This document shows positions 44,525-56,167 of a stretch of DNA of 64,000 bases, in pieces (position 1 is the stretch's first letter; each line of letters starts with the position of its first letter). The notes beneath the pieces were generated by a model. The model was not told the origin of the DNA. It saw nothing but the letters and a program-made list of their open reading frames with translations, and did not search any database. The stretch lies in contig NW_024609944.1 of assembly GCF_016920785.2 (NCBI RefSeq), positions 620,001 to 684,000 on the forward strand, given 5' to 3'. This DNA comes from Ixodes scapularis (lineage: Eukaryota; Arthropoda; Arachnida; Ixodida; Ixodidae). Position numbers and translations under genes: made by a program.

Positions 44525-45180
44525 GTGTTTGGAACCGAATCCTGGCTAACCCCTCTCATTAGTGATAGTGACATCTATCCTAAAGAGCTTGTTGTTTATC
44601 GAAAGGATAAGTCGCGATTCGGCGGAGGCGTTTTTCTGCTGGTTCATTCATCGCTGAGCTCATCCATACTCAATCTTTACCATGACCAATTGCGTAGCTA
44701 GGCCTTGGCACCCGACGCCCTTTGGCCTTTCCTAGCTCCCCTCTCTCCTCTCCTTTACTCCCCGAGATAGCAAACAGCAAATCGGGGGAGGGGGGGCGGA
44801 GTAAGGCGAGCGGCACACACCAGGGGTGCCCCCCCACACACGCGACTGGGACGACTGGGACGCGACTGGGACTGGAGACCAAGGCACCCCCCCCTTTCCC
44901 TTACTACGTCACTGGTCATAACACTGTTGAATAAATCTTGTGCAAAACCACACTACCTGATAACTTTTCATATGTTGTTGGGGCGCTTTAGCAACCACAA
45001 AAATTTAGACTTATCATACAACAATCGATATATACTAGACTTTCCGGGGCCTCATGCTGAACAATTATTCTGGCGGGAGACTTCAATCTGCCAGATTCAG
45101 TGTAGTGGTACGGCACTCTTGTGTGCAGTTTGTGGCCGAGTAAACCTTGAGATGAAAAACATTGCAGATACGTTTTGACT
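44525..45180 (+). pseudogene. CR1/L2-type LINE endonuclease fragment (LINE-6)
   Basis: GTESWL-like VFGTESWLTP followed by PKELVVYRKDRSRFGGGVFL (about 44528-44640) is an AP endonuclease start; ILAGDFNLPDS (45066-45098) is the GDFN strand. Between them a GC-rich segment (about 44690-44935) is inserted. The RT that should follow is not recognised, apart from a possible linker at 45376-45480. Confidence 0.7.
44690..44935. mobile_element. MITE-like insertion in LINE-6
   Basis: Ends ATGACCAATTGCGTAG and CTACGTCACTGGTCAT are inverted with mismatches; the interior has C and G runs. It splits the endonuclease frame. Confidence 0.5.
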
Positions 45181-45526
45181 CTTGTAGTATTTGAATGGGC
45201 CAACAAGAAATGATAGAATTTTATACCTTTTGTTTTATAGCTCTCTCTACCTAGTCGGCACCATTAGCTTTATCCTAGCTATCAGTAATCGTCAAGCTAT
45301 TATAGCAAACATCACAACTGAGTTCAATTGCACAAAGTAGTGCGCATTAAGAAGAGCTTTTTTTCTTTAAGAAGAGTGATTACTCTGGCATTTCTCAGGA
45401 GCTTCTTAACCGCTTGCCTGTTTTTGAGTGCCTTATCGGGGAATATGATTTATTTATGCGATACACCCTTCAGCGCCCGAAGGCACTTAATTACGGTTAA
45501 GAGTTGAGCTTTTTCGTACATACTTT

Positions 45527-45629
45527 TAAATATATCAGCTTGAACACATTTGACACAGCTGTGTGTCCTATCCTGTCCTTTCTTTCTTTGTGTTCTAGTT
45601 TAATTCTTAAGTTCAAGCTGATATATTTA
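45527..45629. repeat. Foldback with perfect 19-bp inverted ends
   Basis: TAAATATATCAGCTTGAAC at 45527-45545 and its exact complement at 45611-45629. The centre has the palindrome ACACAGCTGTGT. Confidence 0.85.
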
Positions 45630-45649
45630 CACGCCCAGAGGCATTAAAG

Positions 45650-46301
45650 AAAAGAGGGGGGGGGGACATACAGCGAGAAAAAAAAACAATAAACGAATTC
45701 TAGGTTTGTGACGTAAAGTTTGCTAGTGGCAAGAACAATATGAATAGTAAGCTTTTTACAATTATTAACACATTTGCCAGAATCACGAGATAAGGTACAA
45801 ACACTCTGCAATAAGTCTAGAAAAAAGGCATCGTTGGATGATATCATGAGAAGCGACTCGGGTAGACAGTTTCATTGATGAGTGGAAAGAGGAAAATAAG
45901 AGTGATCAAAGATATTAGTGCGGCACGAATATTCGCGAACCTTAATCTGATTATTTACCCTGTGTGATATGAAGTGAGGTAGCTGAAGAAACGATCCCCT
46001 GTTTATGCCCGTTTTGCTATTATAAATGTTATTGAAAAGTTTTAAACGTTAAGCGAATCTTCGGCATTTTAGTGGCTGCCAACCAAGACAGTCCTTTAGG
46101 AGACTAGACCTTAAAGTATAATCATAATTTCCAGTCACGAATCTCGTTTTTTTGTTTTGAATCCTTTCAAGATCGTCACAGAGATACTGTATCTGGGGGT
46201 CCAGAGTACACGAGTATACTCAAGAATGGGCCTTATATTTGTCAAATTCAATGTCTCCTTAATTTTTGGAGGGCAGTTTCTAAAGTTCTGTCCAAAGAAA
46301 T
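45650..46301 (-). pseudogene. LINE-4 C-terminal domain after the PLE-2 insertion
   Basis: Minus-strand blocks FFGQNFRNCPPKIKE, LNLTNIRPILEYTRVLW (46275-46190) and later RFANIRAALI (about 45925) follow the order of CR1/L2 C-termini. The frame joins the part at 47312-47400 exactly once the insertion and one copy of its duplication are removed. Confidence 0.75.
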
Positions 46302-46312
46302 ACAACATACCA
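46302..46312. repeat. Left target duplication of PLE-2
   Basis: ACAACATACCA, repeated at 47301-47311. Confidence 0.85.
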
Positions 46313-47300
46313 ATGAAAAGACAGTGAGTGCGCAGGCGGGCTGATGGATGTTGATCATAATGTAGAAAACCCGAGACTGTGGTAAAAGCTGGGAACTTGG
46401 TCGAAGAGAAAGACAGGGGAAAAGAACGTCTCAACGTTTTAAAGGAAGATGGATTAGACACACTGGCAAAAAAGGTTATGAGCCAAGCAGGAAAGGTTAA
46501 GTGTAAAGATTTTTATCTAAAATATCACAAAGTAGCCATGCCGTTTCGTGTAGTGGTAAACGAGAATGGAACGTGGCAGTACACCATCTCGCGGTTTCTT
46601 CAACAAGGGTTGAATCTTGTGCAGCTTGAAAAAAATCTAGCCCTTAACAATTCGAATGAATTGATCAGTATCCTGGAAAAAATTCATAGGAAGAGATGTT
46701 CGGTAATCTCCATGGACATAAAAGACGTATATTATTCGGTAGAGAAGGCACCTGTGATGCAGAGGGTTCGTGAGGCTTTGGAGTTGAATTTGGTCCATTT
46801 TCAATCCAACTTAGGAATAACGGTGGATAGTTTTCTGTCAATTCTGAATCTGTGTCCCCAGGCAACGGTAGTCGAGAACATTGAACGCAAATTCGTGCAA
46901 AGAGATGACGTATGTATATGTTCATCGGTTGCTCCAATGGTAGCAGAAATATACCTTTACAACATGAATGCTGCCTTAACGGATAAATTGAAATGTATTT
47001 CATCGAGTACGGGCTTTGTAAAAAGACAAGTCAATGACATATTGATCTGCTCATTTTGCGAAGAGGATGCACTCCAGTTAGAACGGACAGTGGGGGGAGA
47101 GGCGCCGGAACTTAAGTTTACCTTAGAAAAGGCGGACAATGGTATTCTACAATTTCTGGACATACGCATTCACGTGATGGGAGGTTTATGTTGGAAGTAC
47201 AGAAAAAGGAAAAAAAAATTGAGACGTTCTTTTTTTCTGTCTTTCTTTTTCGACTAAGTTTCCCAGCTTTTACCACAGTCTCAAGTTTTCTAAATCATGA
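46313..47300 (+). mobile_element. PLE-2: Penelope-like element with RT and inverted ends
   Basis: A 988-bp insert flanked by the 11-bp duplication ACAACATACCA. Its left part (about 46348-46405) and right end (about 47255-47297) are inverted copies: GAGACTGTGGTAAAAGCTGG is followed by GAACTTGGTCGAA at the left and by its near-complement at the right. The left end also matches the outer end of the PLE-1 right arm (GTGGATGTTAATCATTTTGC type), so both are related. RT is present and the GIY-YIG part absent. Confidence 0.8.
46379..47257 (+). pseudogene. PLE-2 reverse transcriptase, 292 aa, C-terminally truncated
   Basis: Penelope-type RT, the enzyme related to telomerase RT. Blocks in order: AMPFRVVVNENGTWQYTIS (RT1), SVISMDIKDVYYSV (RT3, about residue 115) with its catalytic Asp, DDVCICSSVAPMVAEIYL (RT4, about residue 180), RQVNDILI (residues 216-223; 47024-47047), and LKFTLEKADNGILQFLDIRI (RT6-7). 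The catalytic YVDD is changed to QVND, so the first Asp is Asn and the enzyme should be inactive. The frame is otherwise open, and it ends in a low-complexity tail where the inverted end begins. No GIY-YIG domain follows. Confidence 0.88.
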
Positions 47301-47311
47301 ACAACATACCA
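47301..47311. repeat. Right target duplication of PLE-2
   Basis: ACAACATACCA, second copy. Confidence 0.85.
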
Positions 47312-48419
47312 GTCGCTTTAGCGCTTATTTCGTTAATATGGGACTGCCAAGATAACCGTTCTGCAAAGGTTATTCCAAGATATTTTACTTTTTAACTTAC
47401 GATTAGTGTAGTGACATTCAGGCTGTACAGAAAAGGCGTCGGTTTAGTTTTTCTTGTGAAACGCACACGATGGCATTTATTAATTTTTAGATCTATAAGC
47501 CAACTTTCACACCAGTCTGAAATGCAGTCTATATCCCGTTGCAAAGCAGTGCTATAAATATAAATCTGAACAGATCGATATACCACGCAGTCGTCGGCAT
47601 AAAGACGAATACGTGTCTCTATGCCCATGGTGATGTCTTTAATGAAAATGAGAAATAAAAGCGGACCAAGAACAGATACCAGCGTTGCCCCCGAAATGGC
47701 GTCCACATATGTAGATTTTTTACCGTTTGCTACAACGCACTGCTTTTGCTCACTAAAGTAATTTTTTTGCCACAAGAACACATTAACTGGAATATTTAAT
47801 GAGAATAGTTTACGTACAATTAATTCACGTGACACAAAGTCGAACGCTTTTTTTTAAATCAAGAAAACACAATCCATCTGAGAAACTCTATCATACGAGG
47901 ACGCCGCATCATAAAAAAATTCTAGTAACTGCGTTACGCACCAGAGGCCGCTTCTAAACTCATGCTGGAAGGGAAAAAATAGATGTTCGTATTCAGATGA
48001 TTCACTAAAGTGCCATGTATTATCTGCTCAAGCTGTTCAGAGCATGCCAATAGAAGGGATATAGGCCGGTAGTTATCTACTTTACTCTTAGGTCCACCTT
48101 TATGCACAGGCACAACTCTGGCTACCTTCCCCTTTGCTGGTAGCTTTGAGAATGACAAGGATTTTGTGAAGAGAATAAAGAGATGAGATGAAACCACGTC
48201 AGCACATTCCTTTTAAGCGCGATTTGGGATTTCGTCAGGGCCAGTGGCCTTATTTATGTTCAAGTTTAGAAGGTGGCTCCGAATTCCGTCAGCATTTATT
48301 TCTAAGTTCAACATTGAAGAGAGTGACTCAGTCAGAAAATAATGGGTCACGTCAGTCACTGGTTCGGAAAAAAATTTATTGGAAATAATTATTGAAGCAT
48401 AATGCTCTCTCGCAATCAT
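47312..48419 (-). pseudogene. LINE-4 reverse transcriptase
   Basis: On the minus strand: LNINKATGPDEIPN (48240 area), KVARVVPVHKGGPKSKVDNY and RPISLLLACSEQLE (48140-48040), KKAFDFVSRELIV (about 47845), LGPLLFLIFIKDI (47680-47640), and the catalytic YADD in RIRLYADDCVVYR (about 47605-47567). KYLGITFAERLSWQSHI (47385-47335) starts the C-terminal domain. The SGVPQGS motif reads SGATLVS, and there are a few stops and frameshifts, including one near 47860. The enzyme would copy LINE RNA at a nicked target. Confidence 0.85.
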
Positions 48420-48761
48420 TAGATACTATTGTACCTTACTGTCAATTGGCGGTATTCTATCATCCTCTTTTCTGTTACTCCCAACATATTTCCATACAGC
48501 TCTGGGATTTGTTTTTAGACATTGTTCCAGAGAATTATGGAAGCCTTGTTTCGCCGTTTTTAGCTGCTGTTTGTAGATACTATTTAACTGCTCTAGCTGT
48601 CTAAGACTGTCAGTGGTTTGGCTTTTACGATATCATAAGTAAGCACGCCTTTTTTCGTTTATGATGGACCGCAGCTCTCCCTTTATCCAGGGCTTATCTT
48701 TGCGCTGCCTTGACCGTAGTATTTTTGATGGTATGCAAATATAAATTAAATACGTTAATTT

Positions 48762-49566
48762 TCATGAGATCTCATTCCAAAGACCATCTCTATTTAAAGA
48801 TAAACTGAGTTCCTCAAACTCCAAAAGAAAGGAAAATAGCTTTTCCGTCAGGCTAGAGTGAGCACCCTGGTCATAAAAGTAAATGCTTCTGGGAACGGAT
48901 TTAGAAGTTTTAGCTTGAGGGCATTTCAAATTACCAATAACGACGTCGTGGTCGCTGATTCCTGGCAGAACCGATACAGAAGACATAGGAGCTTTTAGAT
49001 TCGTAAAAAGGAAATCTAGCACACTGGCCCGTTGGACACTAGCTCTTGTTGGCGATAATAAGTATTGGTGAAGATTGGAACTTGAAATAAAATTGATGAA
49101 TGAAGAATAAAGGGAAGACGTGTTAGTCATTCGAGGAAGACCAGATTCCCATTGCACATCGGGAAAGTCGAAATCATCTTTTAAAATCAAATATTCAGGG
49201 CAAACAGATAACAGCGTGTCTGATATTACTAGCAGCGACTGACTACTAGAACTCAGGGGTCTGTAAAATGAAGCAACCGCCAAAAATGCACCGTTTTTAA
49301 GTGCTACTCTATACACCATACTGACTCACGATTCCATTGATTCCAGTGCTCTGCAAGCCGTGATGAACCAAGATAAAGACCCCACCGCCATGCGTGTTTC
49401 TGTCTTTGCGATAGACAGAAAAATCAGATGGAAGAACCTCCACGTTAGTAATAGAAGCATCCAACCAGGATACGGTGCCGATTTCTAGGCAAGGTTTTAT
49501 TGATGCAAGAAGAGAAGTCGTCGGCCTTATTTTTTATGCTGCGACAGTTCAAGAGCAGAACCAGAA
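48762..49566 (-). pseudogene. LINE-4 AP endonuclease
   Basis: Starts with LLLNCRSIKNKADDFSS (about 49560-49510), then after a frame change IGTVSWLDASITN (TESWL motif, Glu replaced), VYRKDRNTHGGGVFILVH (49420-49365), and the open 185-aa stretch 49319-48762 with VASFYRPLSSSS, LILKDDFDFPDVQW (GDFNLPDIDW counterpart) and the SDH motif in LPGISDHDVVIG (48965-48930). Loss of the first acidic residue and the stop near 49320 show it is inactive. Confidence 0.8.
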
Positions 49567-50154
49567 GATGATGTTCGCCAAATATGCTGTGTTTTTAAGA
49601 TAAAGGTGCTTTAACTTACGGGGCAAATATGTTCCAAAGTATATATAGTAAAAGGCTCTGAAAACGAAGTAAAACATGGGTAACTTCGAGTTTGCTCAAA
49701 ATAATAAAAAAAGCGAAGGCTAGCATTTGTTAGATTAAAAAAAAAAGTAATAAGCACCTGCATAAACTGGTTGAGCTTACACGTGAATGCAAATTAAATA
49801 TAAATACTGCGAAGGAGCATTACTTTAATAAACTGAACGACAGGTTAAATACCACCTCCAAACTTTCCTGGGAGCACTTAAAGGGATTTGGCTGAGACAC
49901 AGCCAGAATAATTGAAAATATTTAAAATCGTTATACAAGTGCTAATGACACAGAAAAAAACAACGTGCTTAAATAACTACTTTCAGTCTGCATTCTTGCT
50001 CAAGCACAACAATAATTATCTACCTATTGTTAGCAGGGTTTAAAATCAATGCAGCCAGTCGATCTTAGCATGAGTGGTAGTGAGGTTGTATGAAATAACA
50101 TGTATGAAACAAAGGCAAGTAGGCCGGATAGCATTTGCTCGCTCATACTGACTG

Positions 50155-50221
50155 AAATAAAGTTAGTCTTAAATTGGATAAGCTCATGCTGAGCTTATCC
50201 AATTTCAGTCTAACTTTATTT
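50155..50221. repeat. 32-bp stem hairpin within LINE-5
   Basis: AAATAAAGTTAGTCTTAAAT and GGATAAGCTCA on the left pair with the sequence after the three-base loop TGC, with one or two mismatches. The LINE bases appear to have been copied and flipped. Confidence 0.8.
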
Positions 50222-50455
50222 TATATTTTCTAAGTCGATGGACACGGGTCATTTGCCTGATGACTACAAGATCGTTCACGTCGTTCCTATTCATGAAGGC
50301 AGACCAAAAGAAGATGTCGTAAATCATAGGCCAATTTTTTAAAGCTCAATCTCGTGCAAAGTCATCAAGCATATTTTATATTCAGAGGTAATCGGCCATT
50401 TAATAACAAACAACTTGTTCATTAAGAAGCAACATGGTTTTCGCAAAGGTTTTTC

Positions 50456-50782
50456 TTGATCTACGGAACTTTTTTTTTTTTTTTATTTTGCCATGACCTA
50501 GCCTCTGGTGTTGACCAAGGAGGTCAAATAGATTCTGTAGTCTTGAATTTTCAAAAGGCGTTCGACACGGTTTCGCACTCGCCCCTTTTTAATACACTTA
50601 CAATGTCAAATATAGATTTGACAATACTTACATTGACTGAAAATTATTTGCTTCAGCCTCGCCAATGTGCGGTGTTGAACGGCAAACATTTTGATTTTAT
50701 TATTGTGATATCAGGAGTTCCACAGGGCTCTGTACTGGGTGCACTTTTAATTTTAATGAATGTTAATGATATCGCTCTTTGA
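50456..50782 (+). pseudogene. LINE-5 reverse transcriptase core fragment
   Basis: 108-aa open stretch with DSVVLNFQKAFDTVSHSPLF (first catalytic block, Asp to Asn in LNF), RQCAVLNGKHFDFIIVISGV and PQGSVLGALLILMNVNDIA. The following YADD segment is lost to a frame change. Start at 50456 falls in a T-rich insertion, so the true RT frame begins at VLNFQK or upstream. Confidence 0.75.
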
Positions 50783-51670
50783 ATCTCTTCCTGTATTCAG
50801 TTGTTTGCCATTGATTGTGTTCTGCGTAAGAAAGTTAAAAGGCCAGATGATGCCGCCTATCGGAAGTAGACCTAAATTGTATCAATATTTGGTGCTCAGT
50901 GTTAAAAATGAATCTGAATCGTCAAACACTGTATTTTGTATTAATTTCACAAAAACAAATCGAATCCCAGCTATTAATAATCCTGTAACTAAGCAGCTAC
51001 AAATAAGTATTTAGGTGTGGCATTTTCTTCCGACTGTTCGTGGAATGCTCATACAGATAAAGTAATTCTAAATAAAGGCCCGCAGACCAATTATTTTATT
51101 CAACGTTACTTAATATGTTAACAACCCAACTTAAGCACAACCGCTTATTTGGCATGTGTTAGAGCCATTCTAAAGTACGCATGCGCCCTTTCGGACCCAT
51201 CCCAGAAAACGTTAACAGATAACCTGAAGAAAAAACAAAAACAGGGCGGCTAGGTTCATACTCTGAAGATGTGGGAGGAAAGAAAGGCGCACTGATATGA
51301 AAAAAAAAAGTGTTAAACTGGGAACCACTTTGCGTGCGTCGCGAAAAATGGCGACTAAAACTTACTTTCACAATAGCCAAATATAAAACAAAAATCAATA
51401 GCGAGACTTACTTAAAACAACCCTATGATGTATGTGGTCGGAATTAATATACTCATAAAAATTAGAGAGTATCACGCTAGGACAACCATGTTTGCAATTC
51501 TCTTTTCGTTCGAACGATTGCACATAAAATCGACTCGCGGAAAAAACAAGTGCGCTGCTTGAATGAAGCTGTTTTTTGTTTGTTTCTTCATCTTTATAAA
51601 CTCCCCTGATGTAAGGCCTCTCGGCACTGCGGGGTAATTACTGAATAAAGAATAAAGATGGTCTGAAATT

Positions 51671-53989
51671 ATAAAAAGAACAATTAACATGGCTGGTGTC
51701 TTTACGACCTTTTACAGTGCAAAAAGGTTCTAAAGGCCTTTCTTGCGGACAAGTTATGTCTTGTGCGTGTTTTTTTCTTGTTTTTTTTTCACTGAAATAA
51801 GTTTTAAATTGGCCCGCGATGACATTTCTTGCTTTGATGATATCAGGCGAAGGTTGACGTCGGCTCGTAGAAAAGGTTTTTTTTTTTTTTTTTCTCTTTT
51901 ATATCTTGATTTAGGTAACCTCATACTCTCAAACTTTTTGCGTTCTATCCTAACCGCTGTAGCGTCACATTTTCACGGAGTTTCAACATCCTCCGATGCG
52001 CAGTTTATGTACGAAGGTCGAAAAACACGGTGTAGTTTACATAACCGCCAACAGGGTGCTTGCATGAGACAGTGATGCGACGCTGCTTCCTGCTCGAAAA
52101 CTTTGACGTAATCCATGTTGGTGACATTTTTCTGTTTTCCGTGCTAAGTCTCTTTTTAATCTATTATACTATGCACAAATGCACAAAAGCAGTGCTTTCC
52201 AGATCTTTGGAGTACTTTCGCGCCGCGATCGACTGCACCAGCCTATGTGATAGGCAGCATAAAAGAGCATCGTCTGGCACTCGATTTGTATACATACGGG
52301 TCTTTACTCAAACTTCATACGACTCGGCGCTCGAAAAGCCGGCTCGTAGGCGGGCAAAATATTTTCTGCAGTTGCCCTCGGGCGGCTCCAAAAAGGAGCA
52401 AAAATAAGAAAGCGTGGGGTTCAGCGTCTTAAATACATCCTCGAGCGTACTTCCGTTCTGTCGTCGACTGAGCCGTCTGCTTGCTTCCGCGTTTTACCAA
52501 CGTCAAAGACGACGCTAACGAAGAATCGCTTAGCTGCATGTGAATAGGAAAATAGAGAAAAGTGTCACCGGCAGCGCCACAGCTAGAGAGCCTGCTGACG
52601 TTGGATTTTTAGTTTCCAACACTGTGGTTGGAAGCCTGTCCGAAAGGGACGTCAAGTGCAAGGGCCCTATCGGGCTCTTGCACTCGCCAATTCCAAGGTA
52701 TCTTCTTCTTTCTTTTTTTTTTTTTTTGCGATGGCAACACTGATGCTTTTCTTCTATCGTTTTTTTTTTTTTTTTTAAACTTTCGATTTACAAAGGTCTA
52801 CTTTCGATATATTTACAGAAAAGACGCACTATCTCAGTTTATTTTTTTTAATTTTACATTGCCGTACACTACAGAACCGCCAATTGGTATATACCTATAT
52901 TTTTAATTAAGTTATCTCTACTCGGCCTACGGTGTAGCTAGCCCCTAGAGTATCTACTTATTAATTTCAGGAGTTGAATTTTTAGTTTTCAAACGCTGTG
53001 GTCGGTAGTGTGTCCGAAAGTGACGTCAAGTGCAAACCTGCGTAGTTTCGAGTAATTTAGTATTTAAATATCATTATTGTTTCTACCAGACTAACCTTCT
53101 AGCGGTCAGTTTTCAGCCTCCAACTGGAACTGAAACGAACTTTTTGGGGGTGAACACTAAACCAAGCACATAAATTATAAAAACCGAAATACCCTCCTTA
53201 AAAAAATAAAGAAACGATAAAAAATATAGTTTCGCAACCCTAATCGAACTTTAATGTTTTGAAGAGCCTCCATGCTTCTTTTTTGTTTCTTTTACTGGAC
53301 GCCACCATATACATCATGGCTCCTCAGGTTCAAGAATTTCTTTAAACGCATCCCATTCTTGCCGGGAAAGCACAGTGTTCAAGCCTAGCTCAAACAAAGG
53401 AAATAATGAACCCGATCAGAGAAATAAACATTTCCGGGGTCTAGAAAATATGATGGGCGGTCAATTTCTTCGCCCCCAATAGACCGATCTCACCAAGCGT
53501 TCGAAGCATGCGTGAGGCCGCTGTAACTTTAGTTCATAGAAGGAAGGAAGCAGGAAACGAGAAGGCTCGTGCCGTCTCGGGCTTTTCCTACGAGCTCAGA
53601 GATCCAGCGAGGTTGTCGCGCATGCAGAAAGACTAAAGTTACCTCGATGCATTGCTGCACTGGTGGCGAAGCCAAACTGGCTGTTGAGATCAGTCGAAAA
53701 AAGCGTGCTCTTTGCGGCTCGCGGACCCTGATTACCGCATGGTCAGATGCTTGCCAGAGCGAAAGCTGATTTATGTACTTTCCCCATGTTTTATTACACA
53801 TGCTTTTTTTTTTCTCATTCGTGGTTCGCGCACCATTCTTATTTGCACGTTTTCGAAATTGAGGACCGTTTGCTAAACTTATTTTCCCGGACTCGCGCTG
53901 ATCCTAAGACGACTGCTCGCTTCATGACGACTGACGCGACTGGCGAAGTGTTGCAGCGAATCCCGTGCGTGCATTCGCTCGGGGTAGTG
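51671..53989. other. Unassigned region with one diverged direct repeat
   Basis: 52598-52655 and 52974-53032 share GTGTCCGAAAG, GACGTCAAGTGCAA and a TTTTTAGTTT(T/C)CAA start. T-rich tracts at 51877-51895, 52711-52728 and 52759-52776. No gene recognised. Confidence 0.45.
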
Positions 53990-54075
53990 GGGTCACGTGA
54001 CACTAAATTCCCGCTAAATTTATATGGGAAATCTTTCAGCTAAATATCGCGAGAATTTAGTCACGCGACGTCACC
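53990..54075. mobile_element. Foldback MITE, family M2, copy 2
   Basis: GTCACGTGACACTAAATTCC pairs imperfectly with the GAATTTAGTCACGCGAC end. CCGCTAAATTT and AATCTTTCAGCTAAAT motifs link it to 19829-20060. TGACGTCA-rich DNA follows to about 54150. Confidence 0.6.
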
Positions 54076-54149
54076 GTGTCAAGTGACGTCATGGTGCCAG
54101 TGTCACATTGTCACTTGACGCCACGGTAGTACGCGACGTCGTGGCGTCG

Positions 54150-54845
54150 CACGAGCACGGCCCTCGCAAGCAAGTCCACTACATTTCAACGCGGCACCAT
54201 AACTGCAGTGCCTGGAACGCGTCTCCGAGTGGTGACTTTCGCCCATAGATCAAACTTCCCGCCCATAGATCAAACGTTGGTCCCGAAGCGACAAGGCAAC
54301 AAATGACGTGCGTCACAAACGCCGGTGTGTCATCATGTCGGGAAGTCCCGATCCTGGCAGTTAGTGTTAGTAGAAATGCTGGCGAAAGGTACGAACAAAC
54401 ACGGGTGTCGCTGTCATCGCGGAGTCCCGGCTACCGCGGGACGCTTCGGTGGACTGTCATACTGCAGGAGAGCGACTTGCAGCAAAACAGCTGTCTGCCG
54501 CATTTACCCCTACCGCCGTGACCTCTCCAGGTGCGCCGCCGGTGACAATAAGGGAGTTCCTTGAGGCGTCAAAAATAAATACACGGGACCAGGAATCGTG
54601 TATTAGTCTTCCCCCCGTACTAATAATGAACGAGGATCTAAAAAGTTCTTAGTATATCGATGATTAGTCTTTGTAAGTTTACGTGAATCTAGCCATTGCC
54701 GGTTGAGGTCGCGCCCTCCCATAACTCACGTGTATCTCGCCTTACCAGGTAGCAGTTTATCGAAAGAAATAATTCCCCGCTGCGTGTTTACGCAATATCA
54801 CTCTTGGTTGAGCTTTTTTTTTTCTTTTTTCACAATAAGATGAAA

Positions 54846-54879
<34 letters not shown>

Positions 54880-55330
54880 AAGTTTCTTTGTGACGGAATC
54901 GGTCAATAAACATTAGCTGCCCGTTACCACCTGTCCTGCATGTTTTTGTGAGTGTGTTTCTCCCATTTTGTCCCGTCTTTTTTGCACTTCTTTTAATGCG
55001 TTAGCATTAGTACCTACGTGACAGGGAAGAGCCGACGGCGTCCGTCTCTGTACAAAAAAAAAAGTGAAAAGGGAAGCGCGCCGCCCAAAAAGAAAGAGAG
55101 TAGTGAAGGAACGAACGCGAGAGGCAGCCGACGTCACGGGGTGGGAGCCAATGGGCGCTGGGTGCGCGGAGTCGAGAGGGAGGCGACGTAACGTGGCAGA
55201 ACTCAGTGCGCACGCGGATGCTGGGGCGAATCTGAACTTGCGCGTGTAGGGAGAGCGTATGCCTTGGTTTGTGCTACAAAACTGAGTGTGAACCAACTAC
55301 TACCGCTGGTCCCAGTAGGCGGCAAAATAA
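54150..55330. other. Unassigned region
   Basis: No gene recognised; contains a (TG)n run at 54848-54876. Frames at 54913-55296 (minus) and 55064-55249 (plus) overlap and lack family features. Confidence 0.4.
54848..54876. repeat. (GT)n microsatellite
   Basis: About 14 uninterrupted GT units. Confidence 0.95.
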
Positions 55331-55334
55331 TTAA

Positions 55335-55595
55335 AGGAAGATTCATTGGTAGATTGTTAGCAAATGCGTAAGCATGACCCTTGGGAAACGCTACTCACGT
55401 CCCCCTTTGGGAAATGCTAACGCTGACCCCATAACAAGGTCAAAAAGAGACAGCAAAATTTTGGGGAAGCAAAAGACGAAGCCAAAACAGATAAGTGAAG
55501 GGGTCAGCGTTAGCGTTTCCCAAAGAGGGACGTGTGCGTCGTGTTTCATGGGTCATGCGAACGCATTAGCTAAGGATCCACTAATGAATCTTCCT
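55335..55595. mobile_element. MITE with TTAA target duplication, 261 bp
   Basis: AGGAAGATTCATTGGTAG at the left pairs with the right end CTAATGAATCTTCCT. TTAA flanks both sides (55331-55334, 55596-55599), as for piggyBac or Kolobok type elements. Inner arms GGGAAATGCTAACGCTGACC and GGTCAGCGTTAGCGTTTCCC are also inverted. No coding sequence. Confidence 0.85.
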
Positions 55596-55599
55596 TTAA

Positions 55600-56165
55600 T
55601 TTTATTAGTGTGTCTTACGGACTTGAATTTTAACAGCAAAGCTTTGTTGAGAGGAAAAAAAAACGGATGCGCAAAAAACCCTGTGCAAGTTCATTCGTTA
55701 TTGCAATATCTTGGCAACTATATAATGGGGACTTTTAGCAAACCGTTATCGCGTTCCGCGTACCGCACTATCGAAGCCTTAGAAACATGATATTAGAGAG
55801 TTTTAGGAAACCGTTCTTGGACATTCGATACGGTACGATAAACCCTCCGGCACGAACTGCGCATGCGCTTGTCTTCTGCGATCTTACCGTAATGCGCAGC
55901 TCGAACCGTAAGGCACGACCGGCACTACCAATGGCCGGCATGGAGAGTCTCGCTTGGTTAGCAAAAGGGCTATTTCGCTGGCGGAAAGTGCGTGCCGTGA
56001 CTTGAAACATGAATAAAATAACGCGAGGCAGTGCCTCGCAGGAGAGCCATATGTGACAGCAAGTGCCTAAAGCACAAGTCAGCAAATAAAAAAGAGAATA
56101 AAGAACGAAACGCAATAGGACATCCTCAACAGAAATAAATTAACGTTTAGCAAACCGAAGAATCG
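55600..56165. other. Unassigned spacer
   Basis: No feature recognised. Confidence 0.35.
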
Positions 56166-56167
56166 TC

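Larger units (their letters stand above)
45650..49570 (-). mobile_element. LINE-4: CR1/L2-type LINE on the minus strand, split by PLE-2
   Basis: Reading right to left: endonuclease (49566-48762), linker (48740-48420), RT (48419-47390) and C-terminal domain (47389-47312, then 46301-45650). A Penelope-like element sits at 46313-47300. This is the best preserved CR1/L2-type copy in the window, with long open stretches. Confidence 0.85.
49740..51670 (+). mobile_element. LINE-5: CR1/L2-type LINE, plus strand, head-to-head with LINE-4
   Basis: The endonuclease is missing. It begins with the linker (LVELTRECKLNINTAKEHYF near 49769), then RT pieces (VVPIHEGRPKEDVVNHRPI near 50284; the open stretch 50456-50782), C-terminal pieces (NRAARFIL near 51242, LNWEPLCVRR near 51315) and a tail with AATAAAGAATAAAG at 51643-51656. 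Many frameshifts. A long hairpin interrupts it at 50155-50221. Confidence 0.75.
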
